DNA of 10,212 nucleotides from CAZCWX01 sp964502465 (GTDB taxonomy: Bacteria > Desulfobacterota > Binatia > Bin18), in the NCBI GenBank assembly GCA_964502465.1, contig CAZCWX010000486.1, positions 1-10,212 on the forward strand, written 5' to 3'. This document shows positions 1-6,743 of the stretch, piece by piece (position 1 is the stretch's first letter; each line of letters starts with the position of its first letter). Made by a program: the position numbers and the translations under genes. The notes beneath the pieces were generated by a model. The model did not search any database. It saw only the letters and a program-made list of their open reading frames with translations, and had not been told where the DNA came from.

Positions 1-1
1 T

Positions 2-3000
2 AACGTTCATTCCAGCCGCATCTTCGAGCCCGACAAGATCGCTCTGCTCCGCTCTATTGCGTTGATCATGGCGCTGGCGTGGATGGTGAAGGGATTGGAG
101 AGAGCAGGGTCGCAGGAGAAAGCTCTAGATACCTGCCGGCGCGGGCGTGACGAGGAAAATTCCACACGAGCGTCTCCAGAAGCGTGTCATTCCCGCGCAA
201 GCGGGAATCCAGGAAAAAGTCAGGTTATGCGATCCTCTCAGTCTTTGCTCCTCCTCCTCGCCCTTCTCTTCCTGGCAGACTCTGCCTTTGCCACCGCCAC
301 CTCCATTGCGCCGCGTCTCAGCCTGTGGGGATCGTATGAGCGGCTTCAAGGCTTATACACCACGAGCGCTTACTTGGTCATCTTTTTCTCCATCGTGGCG
401 ATCTTGCGTATGCAGGAACAGTTGGAGCGTCTGCTTACCACTGTGCTTATGGTTAGTTTTCCCGTTGCTCTATACGGGATCATCCAACATTTCGGTATAG
501 ATCCGGTGCCCTGGGAAAGAGATGAATCACAACGGGTGACTTCGACCTTTGGCAATCCGATCTTCCTCGCCGCCTTCCTGGCCATGACCGTGCCGCTCAC
601 GGTGTACCGTCTCTTGGAAGCAGGAGGCAGTGTTCCGAGGCGTGAAAGCAGCGGGACACAACTAGTTCTGCACAACCCCCTACTCTTCCTTCTTCGTCTT
701 GTCACTTACAGTGTCCTCTTGGCCTCCCAGCTGATGTGTATCTTGCTCACCCAAAGCCGGGGGCCGTGGCTGGGTCTGTTGTCCGGGCTGCTACTCTTCA
801 CCGTGTTATGGACCCTCGTCCACCATCGATGGCGTTGGGCCATGCTCATCACAGGCAGTGGTTTTGCCGTGGTTTTGCTCCTAGCGGTCATCGCCCTGCC
901 TCACTCACCGCTGACGCTCGTGCGCGATGTACCCTACCTGGGTCGCTTCGCACGCGTGATCGAACGCACGGGACAGGTGCGCATGCTGATTTGGCAGGGA
1001 GCGGTACAGCTCATCACCGCCAACCCGGTGCGCACTGTTATCGGGTATGGGCCAGAAACGATGCTCGTGGCCTCCTATCCATACTATCCGCCGGCGCTGA
1101 GCCAGATCGAACGTCGCACTGCGTTCCCTGACCGTGCTCACAATGAGACGTTCGATGTTCTGGTGACAACCGGCCTGATCGGTTTCACGATCCATTTTCT
1201 CCTCTTCACGAGCCTGTTTTCCTACGGTTTGAAGGGAACGGGACTGATCCACTCCCCGGCTGAACGCCGTATCTTTCTGGGCTTGTGGCTTGGGGGTGGC
1301 ATAGGGACAACACTGCTCGCTCGGTTGCTCGATCACTCCTGGCGCTTCTGCGGCGTTGCTCTGCCGCTGGGCATGCTTGGGGGATTGTTTGCCTATCTCG
1401 CATGGTATGGCTTCTCTCGTTTCCAGGCAGGGAAACAGCAAGACGAGAACCGTTTGACCCCTTGCCTTATTCTCGTGCCCCTGCTCTCGGCTCTTGCCGC
1501 CCATTTCACTGAAATCACTTTTGGGATCGCTCTCGCCTCCACGTGCACCTATTTTTGGACATACGCGGCGCTCCTGGTTGTGGCCGGGCGCGTGCAGGGC
1601 AAGCCTACAGGCCCCCTCACCTTGTCCCTCTCCCACAAGGGGAGAGGGGACCCACGACCTATAGTAACGGGAAGAAAGCCAGGGTTGGGATTGATGGGAC
1701 GACCCTCGCTCTGGAGCCGCCCGCTCATGGTGAACAGCCTGCTGGCCAGTCTCGTTCTGATAACGCTGGTCTACGCGTTCCTGCCTCCTGAGATCAAGAG
1801 AACGTCCCTCCCCAGTATCGTGTTGCTGTTCGCATCCACCTGGGTCTTTGTCGGACTAGTCATTCTCACGGAGACCCTGAAGAGTCTCTCTGCCTCGGTA
1901 GACGTAAATCCCCCCTTACCCCCCTTTCACCAAGGGGGGAAGCGTGGTTCGACGCAACTCACCACAAGCTCCGCGCGGGGGGATTTCTCTACGTCAGCAG
2001 CAAGCCCAGCCGCTTTGCTACAAGCTCTCAAGATTGGCGGGGTGTATGCCGGCCTCTCTCTGCTGGGCGTGCTCACGTTCGCCGCTATCCTCGGGGGTAG
2101 TCTGCTGCTGGGGAGCGATCCGGCTTTCATTCTTGTGCCGTACTCCACGTTCGTGCTCCTCACCATGCTGGCAATCGGCAGCGTGTTGCTGCTCGGCGAA
2201 CGACTTCCCTCACCCACTCTGGTTGGAGGAAGAGGATTGGTCTATCCCGTGCTGGTCGCAGTCACCTTGTTTGTGATCGTCAAGACCAACATCAATGTTG
2301 TGCGGGCTGACATCTACTACAAACAGGCCTGGCTTGCCCACCGTTTGCGAGGCCAAACCGATCTGGCGCTTGCACTGGGTCGCCGTGCCCTGGCCCTGCA
2401 GACAGAGCAAGATTTCTACCACTTTTTCCTGGGCGACGTGTTCATAGAAAAAGCCAAGCGCTCCAGTCGTCCTGAGGAACGCGCGCAGTTCTTTCGGCAA
2501 GCAGAACAAGCGCTTCTTCAGGCTCGTGACCTGAACCCACTGAAACTCGATCACACGGCTGGCCTCGCACGGCTCCACCAGATCTGGGCGCGATATACCA
2601 CCACCCCCACCGAGCGGACCGACCATCTCCAGCAATCGCTGGTTTTCTACCGGCAGGCTACCGCACTCAGTCCGCATTACCCGCCGATCTGGAACGAGTG
2701 GGGAACGACGTACCTTCTGATGGGCAATGCCGCAGAGGCCCTGGAAAAGTACACCCATTCCCTCGCTCTGGACGACACATTTGATCAGACCTATTTCCAC
2801 CTGGGAGCCCTCTATACGGCACAGGGCAAGTGGCAAGAGGCCGCCCGGGCTTACGAGGCGGCAGTGACCCGCAATGCCACGTCAATCCAGGGTCACCGAG
2901 ATCTCGCAGTTGTCTATGGCATGATGGGGCGGCTGGCAGAGGCAGAACGGCAATTGCAGCGTGTGCTTGAGCTGGCTCCTGACGACCTGGTAAGCCACAA

Positions 3001-3172
3001 AACGCTGGCACAGCTCTATTACGCCTCGGGTCAGTTCGACCGGGCACTCACCCACGCCCAACAGGCACTCAAGACGGTGCCATCATACGAACGGCAGTCC
3101 CTTGAGACGTTGATTGCGCAGTTGCGCCAGCATCGACAGAGCTCAGGTGATACCACGCCTTCCTCACGGTAG
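2..3172 (+). CDS. O-antigen ligase/polymerase-like membrane protein with C-terminal TPR repeats (5'-partial)
   Basis: This is probably an inner-membrane glycan ligase or polymerase of the O-antigen ligase (Wzy_C) superfamily, acting on lipid-linked oligosaccharide at the periplasmic face; the substrate is unknown. The frame is open from base 2 (visible start NVHSSRIFEPDKIALLRS), which resembles an internal segment near the first membrane helix of such proteins, so the true start lies left of the window. The TTG at 62 is not a credible start. Numbering from base 2, 1056 residues are visible: many hydrophobic helices, a TQSRGPWLG segment near residue 250, a periplasmic-loop motif PDRAHNE at 376-382 (R378 and H380 are candidate functional residues), then more helices to about residue 765. 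The C-terminal 280 residues carry about five or six TPR units (for example WNEWGTTYLLMGNAAEALEKY), a layout known in this superfamily. Several loops contain translated palindromic repeats, listed separately. The gene ends in TAG, 85 bases before the next gene. The superfamily assignment is strong; the exact function is not. Confidence 0.85.
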   Translation, partial: NVHSSRIFEPDKIALLRSIALIMALAWMVKGLERAGSQEKALDTCRRGRDEENSTRASPEACHSRASGNPGKSQVMRSSQSLLLLLALLFLADSAFATATSIAPRLSLWGSYERLQGLYTTSAYLVIFFSIVAILRMQEQLERLLTTVLMVSFPVALYGIIQHFGIDPVPWERDESQRVTSTFGNPIFLAAFLAMTVPLTVYRLLEAGGSVPRRESSGTQLVLHNPLLFLLRLVTYSVLLASQLMCILLTQSRGPWLGLLSGLLLFTVLWTLVHHRWRWAMLITGSGFAVVLLLAVIALPHSPLTLVRDVPYLGRFARVIERTGQVRMLIWQGAVQLITANPVRTVIGYGPETMLVASYPYYPPALSQIERRTAFPDRAHNETFDVLVTTGLIGFTIHFLLFTSLFSYGLKGTGLIHSPAERRIFLGLWLGGGIGTTLLARLLDHSWRFCGVALPLGMLGGLFAYLAWYGFSRFQAGKQQDENRLTPCLILVPLLSALAAHFTEITFGIALASTCTYFWTYAALLVVAGRVQGKPTGPLTLSLSHKGRGDPRPIVTGRKPGLGLMGRPSLWSRPLMVNSLLASLVLITLVYAFLPPEIKRTSLPSIVLLFASTWVFVGLVILTETLKSLSASVDVNPPLPPFHQGGKRGSTQLTTSSARGDFSTSAASPAALLQALKIGGVYAGLSLLGVLTFAAILGGSLLLGSDPAFILVPYSTFVLLTMLAIGSVLLLGERLPSPTLVGGRGLVYPVLVAVTLFVIVKTNINVVRADIYYKQAWLAHRLRGQTDLALALGRRALALQTEQDFYHFFLGDVFIEKAKRSSRPEERAQFFRQAEQALLQARDLNPLKLDHTAGLARLHQIWARYTTTPTERTDHLQQSLVFYRQATALSPHYPPIWNEWGTTYLLMGNAAEALEKYTHSLALDDTFDQTYFHLGALYTAQGKWQEAARAYEAAVTRNATSIQGHRDLAVVYGMMGRLAEAERQLQRVLELAPDDLVSHKTLAQLYYASGQFDRALTHAQQALKTVPSYERQSLETLIAQLRQHRQSSGDTTPSSR
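125..213. repeat. REPIN-like inverted pair of short palindromic repeats, translated within the membrane-protein gene
   Basis: The right copy (about 184-213) contains ATTCCCGC-GCAA-GCGGGAAT at 189-208, an 8-bp perfect stem with a 4-base loop. It belongs to the very common GTCATTCCCGC..GCGGGAATCCAG type of dispersed repeat. The left copy (125-155) is a diverged version in the opposite orientation: 21 of 31 positions agree with the reverse complement of the right copy by my hand alignment. Two inverted copies about 30 bases apart form a REPIN-like unit. It is translated without a stop (including CHSRASGNPG) and falls between the first visible hydrophobic helix and the next one (SLLLLLALLFL), so probably in a loop. 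Confidence 0.75.
1611..1651. repeat. Palindromic dispersed repeat of CCCTCTCCC..GGGGAGAGGG type, translated in frame
   Basis: GTCCCTCTCCC (1624-1634) and GGGGAGAGGGGAC (1639-1651) are inverted arms around a short ACAA loop, with one extra G in the right arm. The preceding CCCCCTCACC fits the commonly seen leader of this repeat type. In the host gene it reads as GPLTLSLSHKGRGD, a peptide that recurs in predicted proteins only because the DNA repeat does. It lies between two predicted membrane helices. Confidence 0.75.
1901..1995. mobile_element. Small MITE-like element with terminal inverted repeats, translated in frame
   Basis: A perfect 10-base inverted pair, AAATCCCCCC (1906-1915) and GGGGGGATTT (1977-1986), bounds an 81-base unit, which equals 27 codons. 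Outside it GACGT (1901-1905) and ACGTC (1991-1995) extend the inversion imperfectly. Inside, CCCCCCTT-TCACC-AAGGGGGG at 1919-1939 forms an 8-bp stem. This is the common CCCCCTTTCACCAAGGGGG family of dispersed repeats. It codes for no transposase and is read through in the host gene as NPPLPPFHQGGKRG and following residues, again between hydrophobic helices. I see no certain target-site duplication. Confidence 0.7.
2204..2234. repeat. Possible degenerate palindromic repeat inside the membrane-protein gene
   Basis: CTTCCCTC (2204-2211) and GAGGAAG (2226-2232) are imperfect inverted arms. The encoded peptide LPSPTLVGGRG has the look of a translated CCCTCACCC-type repeat and lies between two hydrophobic helices. 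The palindrome is short and imperfect, so it may be ordinary coding sequence. Confidence 0.3.
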
Positions 3173-3245
3173 GGGTGTCATGACTTCCCACTTTATGCTA
3201 CTGTCCGACCGTGCCTCACGGTCCATTGGGCAGGTTTTTCAAGAA

Positions 3246-3250
3246 GGAGG
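3246..3250 (+). promoter_or_regulatory. Ribosome binding site of the secreted-protein gene
   Basis: GGAGG lies 7 bases before the ATG at 3258. It selects this start over upstream in-frame starts (from 3114) that would overlap the preceding gene and place 48 residues before the signal peptide. Confidence 0.85.
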
Positions 3251-3257
3251 GCATGGT

Positions 3258-4226
3258 ATGAGGCGTCTCTCGCTTTATGTACTCGCCGCACTGCTGGCTT
3301 TTCCGTGTGTTGTCAAAGCGCAACCTGGGGTGATCATCGAGTCTCCACAGCCAGGTGAAACCGTCAGTGGCGTCTACGTGATTCGCTTTATCGACTGCAA
3401 TGGCACTATTGACTCTTTTTCTTTCGACGACTCGCCCAATACACTCCAGTTCGCCACAGAGATCTCCCGCGGTGATGCCACCACGTTCTGTAATGGCAAC
3501 ACGAATGTGGGCGGGGCGAGCCTCTTCAACTGGGGGCTGGTACCTCCAGGAGAACATACCGTACATTTCCGCGATGCTGAGAACAATATTGTGACTTCTC
3601 AAACCATTAATGTTGTGAACTTTGGTGAGGAGTATAAGACCACGTTCAACCCTGTCGCTATGATCATGCAGAATCAACCCATGGATGGCATGACGACCGA
3701 GATGCGTCCTTCCGTCTCTGCCCAAGGGTATCAAGTCGTCGCCGTCCGCACAGCCGACGACCCGGATCCGACCGGAGACGAGCTTAACGATTGGTTCCTG
3801 AACAAGGACTTCACACTCAATTTCACTAATCCTGACGGGAGCGTGGAGACTCACAATTATCTCTTCACCCGTGTGATAACATATACCAACGGTGTCCGGG
3901 GGATTGTCGCTGATACGCCGAATACGAACTCCGCTGTTCTCGCAACTTCTATGAGGGGGCCTTTCGGAGACGATATACTTTGGATTCCTCCTCACCCCAT
4001 CAATATGCTTGATTTTGACAACTGCCTGTCTGCCTTCCTTGCTCCACCGACAGTGGGAATAACGCTGACACTCGCCACCGGGTCTCTGGTCCGAGGACAG
4101 CGGAATGACGCCGGGCAGTGTGCCGCGTTTCCGTTCGTGAATGTGATAGACGCGAAGCCAATGCAGGGAACGATTGGACCAGCAGTGGTAATAACGTCAA
4201 CCGTCACGACCGGGTCTTTGCCCTGA
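3258..4226 (+). CDS. Secreted protein with N-terminal Ig-like/beta-sandwich region, function unknown
   Basis: The 322-residue product begins with a clear Sec signal peptide (MRRLSLYVLAALLAFPCVVKA) with a type I cleavage site after VKA at about residue 21, so it should be exported to the periplasm or beyond. Residues 24-125 look like an Ig-like module: an opening ESPQPGETVSG, then cysteines 47 and 78 that could form a disulfide, then a FNWG..PPGEHTVHFRD strand pattern. From memory this resembles a recurrent module in hypothetical secreted proteins of environmental proteobacteria; I cannot name the family. The rest is rich in T, N, D and V, with two late cysteines (in NCLSA and GQCAA), and gives no recognisable catalytic motif. 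No membrane anchor or sorting signal is visible at the C-terminus (ends TSTVTTGSLP). It follows the membrane-protein gene by 85 bases and may share its transcript, but a functional link is not shown. It ends with TGA. Confidence 0.85.
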   Translation: MRRLSLYVLAALLAFPCVVKAQPGVIIESPQPGETVSGVYVIRFIDCNGTIDSFSFDDSPNTLQFATEISRGDATTFCNGNTNVGGASLFNWGLVPPGEHTVHFRDAENNIVTSQTINVVNFGEEYKTTFNPVAMIMQNQPMDGMTTEMRPSVSAQGYQVVAVRTADDPDPTGDELNDWFLNKDFTLNFTNPDGSVETHNYLFTRVITYTNGVRGIVADTPNTNSAVLATSMRGPFGDDILWIPPHPINMLDFDNCLSAFLAPPTVGITLTLATGSLVRGQRNDAGQCAAFPFVNVIDAKPMQGTIGPAVVITSTVTTGSLP

Positions 4227-4240
4227 GCAGCTGTCTGAGA

Positions 4241-4350
4241 CTCCTCTTCCCTCCTTTGGCAAAGGGGGATTGAGGGGGGACTTCTTCGGTGAGCCAGCAA
4301 AATCCCTCGGCGCTGCGCGCTACCTTCCTTTACAAAAAGGGGGAATGAAG
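4241..4350. repeat. Composite palindromic repeat in the convergent intergenic region
   Basis: Two inverted relatives of the CCCCCTTT/AAAGGGGG repeat type fill most of the 165-base gap between convergent genes. The left one runs about 4247-4280 (TCCCTCCTTT..AAAGGGGGATTGAGGGGGGA) and the right one about 4299-4350 (CCTTCCTTT..AAAAAGGGGGAATG). Inverted GAGGG and CCCTC tracts between them, plus a GC-rich CGGCGCTGCGCGC core, suggest one MITE-like unit. It is related to, but not the same as, the translated element at 1901-1995. The hairpins lack a following T-run, so I do not call them intrinsic terminators, though they could shield the 3' ends of both transcripts. Confidence 0.6.
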
Positions 4351-4391
4351 ACTTTTCAGATAGCCTTTTAGAATACTCTCAATTTGTGAGA

Positions 4392-6620
4392 TTAACGCCC
4401 CCCATTCTTCGGCAGTTGGTTCGCCACCAGTTCAAGAATCCCGTCAATCAAGACTTCGGGATCGGTATTCTCCAACTCCCATTGATCGTTCAACGCCACC
4501 GCAGGAATGCGCAGCAGGTCTGCGTACAGCAACGGGCGCGGCAACGGCTCCTCAGTCGGGAATGAGGCTTGCGGGTCAAACAGAGTTTTCACGTTGTCAA
4601 AGGCCCGCTGACAGCAGGCAATGCTCCCGACCATCAACAACGACGGATGGCGTCGTTTGCAGTTATTCAATTCCTCGAATACGAATGAGTGCCGGCTCCA
4701 AACCTCCTGCCGCAACCGTTCCGCCTGATCATTGGTCGAACCCTTATGTTGACCAGCTCGGGTCTCCTGCAGCTCGACCCAGCGACGCGCGAAGACCACC
4801 GCCTCGCGGGTGTGCCGGCGAATCAGTTCCAGCGTCCTGCCAGTAATATCATCCCCAAGCCGGCGGCCCAAGACTTCCCGGTCGGTACGCTCAACCTCGC
4901 GCTTGATCTGGGCGTCATCTGCGAGTTGCTCGATTGTCCGTTTCACCTGGGTGAGTTTACTCAAATCATTCTGCCGAATGGTGGAAAGAATAACGTTGAG
5001 CACTCCCTTCGGTTCTTGCCACTTCTTCCACACCTTCGTTGCCGGAGGATGCGGCAGCGACACAGTCAGCGTGCGCGTCGACCACGCCTCCGCCGACTTC
5101 TTGAGTTCGTCCATCGTGGTCTGCCACACGGCCTGTTCTTTTCCTTTTCTTAAGACTTTGGGATCGAGCGGCTCGCCATTGTCGCCATAGTCAGCGATCA
5201 AGCGGCAGATTTGTGAGAGCTGAGAAACCTCTTCCGGCAATTGTAAGGCATGGAGCACGGTCGAAGCACCGGTTTGCGGAGCCAGTAAGGCCGGCTGGAG
5301 TGTCGCCGCTACCATCAGCAATTGGACCGCTTGATTCCAGTCGCTGTTGGGCGTCGCAAAACACTCAGGAGTGAAACGAGTAAAGTCCTCTTTTAGCAAC
5401 CGCGCGATCTCTCCATTTGCATGGCGGATGAGCCGGCCCAACGCGACTGAACGGATAAGCCACGCGGGCATACCTGGCTGTAATTCTGGGTGTTGAGTTT
5501 CCAGGTAGCCAGCAATATGTAGGGCAAGGTTACTCTTATCCTCAGCGATCAACTGCCACATCAGGTTGCGCAGCAAGGACAACCGTTCGTCGCTCGGTTC
5601 TTCGAGGTGTGCCTCTGGTTGCGTCTGGCTCTCAGGCTGCTCGTGTGTCTCAAGCAGCGGCGCAGCAACGATAAGTGGAGAAGCAATCTCAGTTTCCGGT
5701 TCTGCTCCATGTGGCAATTCGTTTACGGTCTCCTCTTCGCTCTCAACCTCAGGCAGGACCGCCACCGTTTCTTCGACCTCCCACTCTTCGGCGGTCGCAC
5801 CGTCTTGTGGCGTTGTCAGGAGGGCCGTTTCAGCCTGTATATCAGTCTCCTGCTCAGTCGTTGCAAGGGAGTCGAGGGAATCAGAGAGCTGTTCGACCAC
5901 AACGGCTGGCTGGTCGGAAGGAGCAAGGACTATCTCGCTTGTGCCAGGTGTGACTGATGGCTGCTCCGGCGATGAGGCCAGAGACATAGTGAGTTTTCCG
6001 CGGGACGCGGCGACTGCGAGGGGCCGGCCGAATTCCTGCTCTATAGTGTCCTGCAAAACCGCCCAGCGGTCGTCGTCCAGTTCCTCCTGGCCTTCTATCA
6101 GGGTCAACAGATCTAAGAAAGGATGTTTGCCTTCGACCAGCACGTCAATAATCGGGTGTGAGTCAGGCCATCGCACCGTAGAGACGGCGAGGCGCAGTTC
6201 GTTCGCGCGTTCTTTGCACTCCAACAATGGCGGAAAGACGATCTGGTCTCGATGAACAATTGTCAACACACGGTCGAGCACCTGGAGTGCCTGTTGCTGG
6301 TGGGCTTCAAGGTGCGCTTTTTGCTCTTCTCCCTGTTTCACCGTCCACAGCAATGCTTTGAGATCGACCAGGGAAGCAATGGCCTCTGCCTCTGGCAGCG
6401 GAGAAATCGGCAGCGATTGTGCCAGCGTCAGCGCACAAGTTCGTAAGTTCCGGAAATTCCTTTGAGAGCTGGTCAATTCTTCAATAAGTCTCTCAGCCGG
6501 TGGTGCTCCAGGATCTTGGAGTGCTTGCGCTACCAGGGTCAGCCGCGCGGCTAATTGAGAAAAACCCTCTGCCAGCGAAGCCGACTGCTGGAGTAATACT
6601 GCCGATTCGGTCTGCGTCAT
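4392..6620 (-). CDS. Large protein of unknown function with acidic linker, behind selD
   Basis: I do not recognise this 742-residue protein with confidence. Residues 1-215 are predicted to be helical, with heptad-like stretches (for example LLWTVKQGEEQKAHLEAHQQQALQ around 90-113). Residues 216-345 form an acidic, E/T/P-rich, probably disordered linker (for example EVEETVAVLPEVESEEE). Residues 346-742 form a second helical region with W-, R- and L-rich conserved-looking patches (LLRNLMWQLIAEDKSNLALH at 349-368, PATKVWKKW at 526-534, DREVLGRRLGDDITGR at 580-595, VVFARRWVELQE at 608-619). There is no signal peptide, membrane helix, P-loop or obvious enzyme motif, so a cytoplasmic scaffold or regulatory role is possible. 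The ATG at 6620 is chosen because a run of six G lies 7 bases upstream; a GTG at 6635 would add five residues and overlap that site. It starts 123 bases after selD and is convergent with the secreted-protein gene. It could be the last gene of a selB-selD transcript; the link to selenium is positional only. Confidence 0.8.
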   Translation of the reverse strand: MTQTESAVLLQQSASLAEGFSQLAARLTLVAQALQDPGAPPAERLIEELTSSQRNFRNLRTCALTLAQSLPISPLPEAEAIASLVDLKALLWTVKQGEEQKAHLEAHQQQALQVLDRVLTIVHRDQIVFPPLLECKERANELRLAVSTVRWPDSHPIIDVLVEGKHPFLDLLTLIEGQEELDDDRWAVLQDTIEQEFGRPLAVAASRGKLTMSLASSPEQPSVTPGTSEIVLAPSDQPAVVVEQLSDSLDSLATTEQETDIQAETALLTTPQDGATAEEWEVEETVAVLPEVESEEETVNELPHGAEPETEIASPLIVAAPLLETHEQPESQTQPEAHLEEPSDERLSLLRNLMWQLIAEDKSNLALHIAGYLETQHPELQPGMPAWLIRSVALGRLIRHANGEIARLLKEDFTRFTPECFATPNSDWNQAVQLLMVAATLQPALLAPQTGASTVLHALQLPEEVSQLSQICRLIADYGDNGEPLDPKVLRKGKEQAVWQTTMDELKKSAEAWSTRTLTVSLPHPPATKVWKKWQEPKGVLNVILSTIRQNDLSKLTQVKRTIEQLADDAQIKREVERTDREVLGRRLGDDITGRTLELIRRHTREAVVFARRWVELQETRAGQHKGSTNDQAERLRQEVWSRHSFVFEELNNCKRRHPSLLMVGSIACCQRAFDNVKTLFDPQASFPTEEPLPRPLLYADLLRIPAVALNDQWELENTDPEVLIDGILELVANQLPKNGGR

Positions 6621-6743
6621 AGTGCTGCCCCCCACTTCTGATAGATTAAGTGAGCGATCCTTTTAGAGGAAAGATCGGCAGTAGCGCGAAATTTTTTAGA
6701 GTGGTTTTATGAATATGTTTTAGGTCGCATCGCTCTCGGTCCG
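6621..6743 (-). other. Intergenic region between selD and the unknown gene
   Basis: The 123-base region is AT-rich, with several A/T runs. An imperfect inverted repeat at 6655-6677 (CGATCCTTT..AAAGATCG) lies 35 bases before the ATG of the downstream gene and could be an operator or leader hairpin. I could not identify a convincing -35/-10 pair or a T-tailed terminator for selD, so whether the downstream gene has its own promoter is open. Confidence 0.3.
6628..6633 (-). promoter_or_regulatory. G-rich ribosome binding site of the unknown 742-residue protein
   Basis: On the - strand GGGGGG lies 7 bases before the ATG at 6620, which supports that start. It is an unusual all-G Shine-Dalgarno-like tract. 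Confidence 0.6.

Noticed and set aside
62..64. TTG as the start of the O-antigen-ligase-like gene
   Set aside because: The frame is open to base 2 with family-like sequence before it, so the gene is 5'-partial.
905..1636. 243-codon open frame on the - strand inside the membrane-protein gene
   Set aside because: It lies fully antisense to a gene with strong membrane-protein and motif signals, its product is charged and low in pattern, and part of it is the palindromic repeat.
3208..3239. Hairpin ACCGTG-CCT-CACGGT followed by TTTTT as a terminator after the membrane-protein gene
   Set aside because: The T-run begins about 12 bases after the stem and overlaps the approach to the next ribosome binding site; it is a poor match for an intrinsic terminator.
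3216..3995. 259-codon open frame on the - strand opposite the secreted-protein gene
   Set aside because: The + strand gene has a signal peptide, a strong ribosome binding site and a plausible fold; the antisense frame has none of these.
5566..6255. 229-codon open frame on the + strand opposite the 742-residue protein
   Set aside because: Its serine-rich composition is the expected mirror of the acidic E/T/P-rich linker on the other strand.
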